DNA of 9,980 nt from an uncultured Faecalibacterium sp. GTDB taxonomy: Bacteria > Bacillota > Clostridia > Oscillospirales > Ruminococcaceae. The stretch covers positions 1 through 9,980 of the forward strand of contig CAKSZM010000068.1 of assembly GCA_934525735.1 (NCBI GenBank). Direction: 5' to 3'. The position numbers and the translations under genes were made by a program. Positions 5,035 to 9,980 of this stretch are shown here, one piece after another. A model generated the notes under the pieces. The model saw only the letters and a list, made by a program, of their open reading frames with translations, ran no database searches and was not told where the DNA came from. Every line of letters begins with the position of its first letter. The first letter of the stretch is position 1.

Positions 5035-8000
5035 ATGGTCTATCGTATTTATGTTGAAAAAAAGCCCGGCTTCGACGGCGAAGCCCAGAGCCTGAAAAAC
5101 GAACTGGTGTCCCTGCTGGGCATCCAGTCACTGACCGGCCTGCGTCTGCTCAACCGCTACGACGTGGAGGGCATCGATGAGGCACTGTTCAGCCAGTGCT
5201 CCAGCACCGTGTTCAGCGAGCCGCCGGTGGATAACACCTACGCCGAGCTGCCCGCAAACGACGGCGTGTCCTTCGCCGTGGAGTATCTGCCCGGCCAGTT
5301 CGACCAGCGCGCCGACTCCGCCGCCGAGTGCATCCAGCTCATCAGTCAGGGCGAGCGCCCGCTGGTGCGCTCTGCCCGGGTCTACCTGCTGGAAGGCACC
5401 CTGACCGACGAGCAGGTGGCCGAGATCAAGAAGTATGTCATCAACCCGGTGGAAGCCCGCGAGGCTTCTCTGGACACCAAGGCGACCCTGAAGATGGAGT
5501 ATCCGGTGCCCGCCCCGGTCAAGGTGCTGGAAGGCTTCAACCAGCTGAGCGAGGAAGAGCTGAAGAAGTTCATCGAGGACAACGGCCTTGCCATGGATCT
5601 GGGCGACATCGAGTTCTGCCAGAAATATTTCCGCTCCGAAAAGCGCGACCCCACCATCACCGAGATCAAGATGATCGACACTTACTGGTCGGATCACTGC
5701 CGCCACACCACCTTCGGCACCATTCTGGACGATGTGCAGATCGACGATGCCGTGGTGCAGGCTGCATTTGACCGCTACATGGCCATGCGCGCTGACCTTG
5801 GCCGCGAGAACAAGCCCCGCTGCATGATGGATATGGCCACCATCGGCGCCAAGGAGCTGAAGAAGCAGGGCATCCTGAAGAACCTCGACGAGTCCGACGA
5901 GATCAACGCCTGCACCGTCAAGATCAAGTGCGACGTCAACGGCAAGGATGAGGACTGGCTGTTCCTGTTCAAGAACGAGACCCACAACCACCCCACCGAG
6001 ATCGAGCCCTTCGGCGGCGCTGCCACCTGCATCGGCGGTGCCATCCGCGACCCGCTGTCCGGCCGCAGCTACGTCTATCAGGCCATGCGCGTGACCGGCG
6101 CAGGCGACCCGCTCAAGCCCGTCAGCGAGACGTTGCCCGGCAAGCTGCCCCAGCGCAAGCTGGTGACCACCGCCGCCGCAGGCTATTCCTCCTACGGCAA
6201 CCAGATCGGCCTTGCCACCGGTCAGGTGGATGAGATCTATCACCCCGGCTACGTGGCAAAGCGCATGGAGATCGGCGCGGTAGTGGGCGCAACGCCCGCT
6301 TCCCATGTGCGCCGCGAGTGCCCGGCCCCCGGCGATATCATCGTGCTGCTGGGCGGCCGCACCGGCCGCGACGGCGTGGGCGGTGCTACCGGTTCTTCCA
6401 AGGCCCACAAGCTGGACAGTCTGGAGCACTGCGGTGCCGAGGTGCAGAAGGGCAACGCCCCCATTGAGCGCAAACTGCAGCGCCTGTTCCGCCGCGAGGA
6501 CGCCTGCCGCATGATCAAGCGCTGCAACGACTTCGGCGCAGGCGGCGTGTCCGTGGCCATCGGCGAACTGGCCGACGGCCTGTATATCGACCTGAACAAG
6601 GTCACCAAGAAGTACGAAGGTCTGGACGGCACCGAGCTGGCCATCAGCGAGAGCCAGGAGCGCATGGCCGTGGCCCTTGCCCCCGAGGATGTGGACAAGT
6701 TCATCGCCCTTGCCAACGAGGAAAACCTCGAGGCCACTCCTGTGGCAAAGGTGACCGCAGAGCCGCGCCTGAACATGGTGTGGAACGGCATGTCCATCGT
6801 GAACATCAGCCGCGAGTTCCTCAACTCCAACGGTGCCGAGAAGCACCAGAAGGTCCATGTGGAGCGCGGCACCGTGTGGCAGCCCCAGTGGGCCGGTCTG
6901 ACCTTCAGCCAGAAGATGAAGACCATGGTGAGCGACCTGAACGTCTGCAGCAAGAAGGGCCTTTCCGAGCGGTTCGACTCCACCATTGGCGCAGCCACCG
7001 TGCTCATGCCCTTCGGCGGTGCCTACCAGCTGACCCCGCAGAACGCTATGGTGGCAAAGCTGCCGGTGGACGGCGAGACCACCACCTGCTCCGGCATGGC
7101 ATGGGGCTTCAACCCCTACCTGATGAGCGCCAACCAGTATGTGGGCGCACAGATGTCGGTCATCGAGAGCGTGACAAAGCTGGTGGCCACCGGCTTCCGT
7201 TATGAGGATGCTTACCTGACCTTCCAGGAATACTTCGAACGTCTGGGCACCGCTCCGGAGCGCTGGGGCAAGCCCGTGGCTGCCCTGCTGGGCGCACTGG
7301 ATGCACAGATGGGTCTGGGCATCGCTTCCATCGGCGGCAAGGACAGCATGTCCGGCTCCTTCGAACAGCTGGATGTGCCCCCGACGCTGGTGTCCTTTGC
7401 CACTGCCATCGGCAAGGCAAGCCGCGTGGTCTCCACCGAGTTCAAGAAGCCCGAGAGCACGGTGGTGCTTATCCGGCCCATCCTCGACCCCGAGACCGGC
7501 TGCCCCAACTACTTCTCGCTGAAAGCCAACTACAAGATCGTGGAGGACATGATCGAAGAGGGTATGGTGGCTTCGGCCTGCTCGGTGGGCTGCGGCGGCA
7601 TTGCCGAGGCCCTGTTCAAGATGGGTCTGGGCAACCACATCGGCTTCAAGATGCGCGCCAACAAGGCCACCCACGATATGTTCGAGCCGATGTACGGCTC
7701 CATCGTTCTGGAAATGGTGTCCGATTCGCCTGCCGGTGAAATTCTGGGCGAGACCACCAAGGAATACGTCTTTGAAGCCTGCGGCGAAAAGCTGGATATG
7801 GCCGAGCTGCAGGAGATCTGGGAAAAGAAGCTGGAGCCGGTGTACCCCTACCGCAAGGCCGGCCCCACCGTGGAAAAGATCAACGGCAGCCTGACCGCTC
7901 CCGCCGCACCCAAGATCGGCGTGGCAAAGCCCAAGGTCATCATCCCGGTATTCCCGGGCACCAACTGCGAGTACGACACCGCGCACGCCTTTGCCCGCGC

Positions 8001-8727
8001 TGGTGCCGACCCGGAGGTGCTGGTCATCCGCAACCTGACCCCCGCCGACGTGGCCGAGAGCTGCAAGGCACTGGTCAAAGCCATCGACAACAGCCAGATC
8101 GTCATGCTGCCCGGCGGCTTCTCCGGCGGCGACGAGCCGGACGGCAGCGCCAAGTTCATTGCATCGTTCTTCCGCAGCCCCGCCGTCACCGAGGCCGTGC
8201 GCAGCCTGCTCCAGAAGCGGGACGGCCTGATGCTGGGCATCTGCAACGGCTTCCAGGCCCTGATCAAGCTGGGTCTGGTGCCCTACGGCGATATCCGCCC
8301 CATCACGGCCTATGACCCGACCCTGACCTTCAACACCATCGGCCGCCATCAGAGCATGCTGGTGCGCACCCGCATCGCTTCCACCGGCAGCCCGTGGCTG
8401 AGCAAGTGCACCGTGGGCGACCAGTACACCGTGGCCATCAGCCACGGCGAGGGCCGCTTCGTGGCTCCGCAGGAAGTGCTGGACACCCTCGTGAAGAATG
8501 GTCAGGTGGCCACCCAGTATGTGGATATCGAGGGAAATCCCACCATGGACCAGAGCTACAACCCCAACGGTTCTGTGCTGGCCATCGAGGGCATTACCAG
8601 CCCGGACGGCCGCGTCTTCGGCAAGATGGGCCACTCGGAGCGCAGCGGCGAGTACCTGTACAAGAACGTCACCGGCGACAAGTACCAGCCGATCTTTGAG
8701 GGCGGCGTGGACTATTTCAAGGTTTGA
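5035..8727 (+). CDS. purL: Phosphoribosylformylglycinamidine synthase, single-chain (synthetase plus glutaminase)
   Basis: PurL converts FGAR, glutamine and ATP to FGAM. This is the large one-chain form (1230 residues; E. coli about 1295), not the PurS/PurQ/PurL split of Bacillus. The N-terminal part (about 1-150) is the PurS-like domain and its MVYRIYVEKK start resembles streptococcal and clostridial PurL. A linker ends in TYWSDHCRHTTF with His221. The first synthetase half carries KNETHNHPTEIEPFGGAAT from K313, then GYSSYGNQIGLATG and GGRTGRDGVGGATGSS. The second half carries IGGKDSMSGSF (766-776). The glutaminase domain begins near 967 with PKVIIPVFPGTNCEYD. Its nucleophile is C1070 in LGICNGFQAL, and H1200 and E1202 in GHSER complete the triad, with the same His-x-Glu spacing as E. 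coli H1260/E1262. All expected catalytic features are present. The start rests on the ribosome-binding site at 5020-5028; structured repeats fill both flanking gaps. Confidence 0.97.
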   Translation: MVYRIYVEKKPGFDGEAQSLKNELVSLLGIQSLTGLRLLNRYDVEGIDEALFSQCSSTVFSEPPVDNTYAELPANDGVSFAVEYLPGQFDQRADSAAECIQLISQGERPLVRSARVYLLEGTLTDEQVAEIKKYVINPVEAREASLDTKATLKMEYPVPAPVKVLEGFNQLSEEELKKFIEDNGLAMDLGDIEFCQKYFRSEKRDPTITEIKMIDTYWSDHCRHTTFGTILDDVQIDDAVVQAAFDRYMAMRADLGRENKPRCMMDMATIGAKELKKQGILKNLDESDEINACTVKIKCDVNGKDEDWLFLFKNETHNHPTEIEPFGGAATCIGGAIRDPLSGRSYVYQAMRVTGAGDPLKPVSETLPGKLPQRKLVTTAAAGYSSYGNQIGLATGQVDEIYHPGYVAKRMEIGAVVGATPASHVRRECPAPGDIIVLLGGRTGRDGVGGATGSSKAHKLDSLEHCGAEVQKGNAPIERKLQRLFRREDACRMIKRCNDFGAGGVSVAIGELADGLYIDLNKVTKKYEGLDGTELAISESQERMAVALAPEDVDKFIALANEENLEATPVAKVTAEPRLNMVWNGMSIVNISREFLNSNGAEKHQKVHVERGTVWQPQWAGLTFSQKMKTMVSDLNVCSKKGLSERFDSTIGAATVLMPFGGAYQLTPQNAMVAKLPVDGETTTCSGMAWGFNPYLMSANQYVGAQMSVIESVTKLVATGFRYEDAYLTFQEYFERLGTAPERWGKPVAALLGALDAQMGLGIASIGGKDSMSGSFEQLDVPPTLVSFATAIGKASRVVSTEFKKPESTVVLIRPILDPETGCPNYFSLKANYKIVEDMIEEGMVASACSVGCGGIAEALFKMGLGNHIGFKMRANKATHDMFEPMYGSIVLEMVSDSPAGEILGETTKEYVFEACGEKLDMAELQEIWEKKLEPVYPYRKAGPTVEKINGSLTAPAAPKIGVAKPKVIIPVFPGTNCEYDTAHAFARAGADPEVLVIRNLTPADVAESCKALVKAIDNSQIVMLPGGFSGGDEPDGSAKFIASFFRSPAVTEAVRSLLQKRDGLMLGICNGFQALIKLGLVPYGDIRPITAYDPTLTFNTIGRHQSMLVRTRIASTGSPWLSKCTVGDQYTVAISHGEGRFVAPQEVLDTLVKNGQVATQYVDIEGNPTMDQSYNPNGSVLAIEGITSPDGRVFGKMGHSERSGEYLYKNVTGDKYQPIFEGGVDYFKV

Positions 8728-8744
8728 TGGTAGAATAGAGAAAA

Positions 8745-8846
8745 ACTCCTTCCGTCATCGCTGACGCGATGCCGCCTCCCTCAGAGAGGGGGGGCTGAAA
8801 GGCCCCCTCCCCGAGGGGGCTGTCGCCGGAAGGCGACTGGGGGAGT
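8745..8846 (+). repeat. Hairpin-rich intergenic repeat, family A copy 2
   Basis: This 102-bp element fills most of the purL-purB gap. Its ends are inverted (ACTCC at 8745-8749, GGAGT at 8842-8846). Internal hairpins are CATCGC/GCGATG at 8756-8761 and 8766-8771, GCCCCCTC/GAGGGGGC at 8802-8809 and 8813-8820, and GTCGCC/GGCGAC at 8822-8827 and 8832-8837 with a GGAA loop. The first half (about 8749-8795) aligns with the start of the element after purN: both have CCGTCA, a 6-bp hairpin, TGCC, then a CCTCCC and GAGAGGGGG pair. The first hairpin differs in sequence between copies on both sides of the stem, so pairing is kept while bases change. No run of T follows any stem, so a terminator is unlikely. 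Confidence 0.78.
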
Positions 8847-8853
8847 CACTTTC

Positions 8854-8859
8854 AGGAGG
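8854..8859 (+). promoter_or_regulatory. Ribosome-binding site of purB
   Basis: A perfect AGGAGG lies 9 nt before the ATG at 8869 and 7 nt after the end of the family A repeat. It fixes the purB start; the protein then begins MSQHDRYISPFSTRYAS, a normal adenylosuccinate lyase N-terminus. Confidence 0.85.
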
Positions 8860-8868
8860 AAATAACCA

Positions 8869-9980
8869 ATGTCACAGCATGACCGTTATATCAGCCCCTT
8901 TTCCACCCGCTATGCCTCGGACGAGATGCAGTACATCTTCTCCGATGACAACAAGTTCCGCACCTGGCGCCGCCTGTGGGTGGCGCTGGCACGGGCTGAG
9001 ATGAATCAGGGTCTGACCAATATCACCCCCGAAATGGTGGCCGAGCTGGAAGCCCATGTGGACGACATCAACTATGAAGTCGCCATCGAGCGCGAAAAGC
9101 TGGTGCGCCACGACGTCATGAGCCACGTCTACGCCTATGGCCAGCAGTGCCCCAAGGCAGCGGGCATCATCCATCTGGGTGCCACCAGCTGCTATGTAGG
9201 CGACAACACCGACATCATCGTGATGCGGCAGGGTCTGGAGCTGGTGCGCAAGAAGCTCATCGGCGTGCTGGCAAAGCTGTCCCGCTTCGCCGAAGAGTAC
9301 AAGGATATGCCCTGCATGGCCTATACCCACTGCCAGCCCGCCCAGCCCACCACCGTGGGCAAGCGCGCCACCCTGTGGGCCAACGAGCTGGTGATGGACC
9401 TGCAGGAGATCGACCACCGCCTTGCCACCCTGCAGCTGCGCGGCGTCAAGGGCACCACCGGCACCCAGGCTTCCTTCATGGAGCTGTTCAAGGGCGACGC
9501 CGACAAGATCCGCGCGGTGGATGCTTCCATCGCCGAGGAGATGGGCTTTGACCCCAAGGCGGTCATCCCGGTGTCCGGCCAGACCTACAGCCGCAAGGTG
9601 GACTCCTTTGTGCTCAACGCCCTTGCCGGCATCGGCCAGAGCTGCATGAAGTTCGCCACCGACCTGCGCCTGCTGGCCAACTTCAAGGAGATGGAAGAGC
9701 CGTTCGAGAAGAACCAGATCGGTTCCTCTGCCATGCCGTATAAGCGCAACCCCATGCGCTGCGAGCGCATCTGCGCGCTGAGCCGCTACCTGATGGTGGA
9801 TGTGCTGAACCCCAGCTTCACCACCGGTACCCAGTGGTTTGAGCGCACGCTGGACGACAGCGCCAACAAGCGCGTGGCCATGGCCGAGGGCTTCCTTGCC
9901 GCTGACGCCATCCTGAACATCATGCTCAACGTCACCGACGGCATCGTGGTGTACCCCAAGGTGGTGCGCAGCCGCCTGAT
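8869..9980 (+). CDS. purB: Adenylosuccinate lyase, 5' part
   Basis: PurB removes fumarate from two substrates: SAICAR to AICAR in the IMP pathway, and adenylosuccinate to AMP. The window holds 370 codons; the frame is open to the last base, and by comparison with human ADSL (484 residues) roughly 100-110 codons are missing. Family features visible are RHDVMSHVYAYG (80-91), HLGATSCYVGDNTD (102-115), YTHCQPAQPTTVGKR with the catalytic His154 (152-166), GVKGTTGTQASF (192-203) and the fumarase/lyase superfamily signature GSSAMPYKRNP (285-295), whose serines S286/S287 lie on the mobile catalytic loop. TQWFERTLDDSAN (321-333) follows. These blocks agree more closely with remembered animal ADSL than with E. 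coli PurB. AGGAGG 9 nt upstream sets the start. The gene follows purL after a 141-bp gap holding a repeat. Confidence 0.97.
   Translation, partial: MSQHDRYISPFSTRYASDEMQYIFSDDNKFRTWRRLWVALARAEMNQGLTNITPEMVAELEAHVDDINYEVAIEREKLVRHDVMSHVYAYGQQCPKAAGIIHLGATSCYVGDNTDIIVMRQGLELVRKKLIGVLAKLSRFAEEYKDMPCMAYTHCQPAQPTTVGKRATLWANELVMDLQEIDHRLATLQLRGVKGTTGTQASFMELFKGDADKIRAVDASIAEEMGFDPKAVIPVSGQTYSRKVDSFVLNALAGIGQSCMKFATDLRLLANFKEMEEPFEKNQIGSSAMPYKRNPMRCERICALSRYLMVDVLNPSFTTGTQWFERTLDDSANKRVAMAEGFLAADAILNIMLNVTDGIVVYPKVVRSRL

Noticed and set aside
5128..8634. Very long open frame on the minus strand opposite purL (over 1100 codons)
   Set aside because: It is the antisense shadow of purL caused by G/C-rich third positions. 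The translation is rich in His, Gly, Ala, Val, Leu and Gln with no recognisable motif, while the + strand carries complete PurL catalytic motifs.
8709..8736. Possible promoter before purB (TGGACT, 16 bp, TAGAAT)
   Set aside because: The -35 match is weak and lies in purL coding sequence; two loose hexamers are not enough evidence in an operon-like layout.
8797..8846. Rho-independent terminator between purL and purB
   Set aside because: Strong GC stems are present, but no U-tract follows any of them, and purB continues in the same direction in the same pathway.

Overview
This window is a stretch of a de novo purine biosynthesis operon. All genes are on the + strand, in the order purM (3' part) - purN - purO-type IMP cyclohydrolase - stand-alone AICAR formyltransferase (purH) - purD - purL - purB (5' part). 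The DNA is GC-rich with strong G/C bias at third codon positions. Shine-Dalgarno sites are of the AGGAGG/AAGGAG type. PurL is the large single-chain kind known from clostridia and streptococci, and the IMP-forming step is split between two proteins. Together with the GC-rich hairpin repeats between genes, this suggests a Gram-positive gut clostridium of the Oscillospiraceae/Ruminococcaceae, possibly Faecalibacterium. The taxon is an inference from remembered features, not a search result.

Layout: 1-498 is the C-terminal half of PurM, which overlaps purN (492-1088) by 7 nt. A 151-bp gap holds a hairpin-rich repeat (family A). IMP cyclohydrolase (1240-2040) and AICAR formyltransferase (2076-3257) follow with a 35-bp gap. 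A 146-bp gap holds a long-hairpin repeat (family B, copy 1). purD is 3404-4708. A 326-bp gap holds a longer family B copy with an internal insert, plus a separate C5/G5 hairpin. purL is 5035-8727. A 141-bp gap holds a second, diverged family A element. purB starts at 8869 and runs off the window.

The genes supply FGAR->FGAM (PurL), FGAM->AIR (PurM), PRA->GAR (PurD), GAR->FGAR (PurN), SAICAR->AICAR and adenylosuccinate->AMP (PurB), AICAR->FAICAR (PurH) and FAICAR->IMP (PurO type). PurF and the enzymes taking AIR to SAICAR are not here and may lie upstream.

The enzymes are ordinary in function. The points worth a second look are these: the usual bifunctional PurH is replaced by two unrelated proteins; PurH and PurB look closer to the animal enzymes (ATIC, ADSL) than to E. 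coli ones; and every gap longer than 100 bp is filled with structured, repeated, non-coding elements. I see no convincing promoter, riboswitch, RNA gene, CRISPR array or transposase. The very long open frames on the minus strand are shadows of GC-rich codon use.
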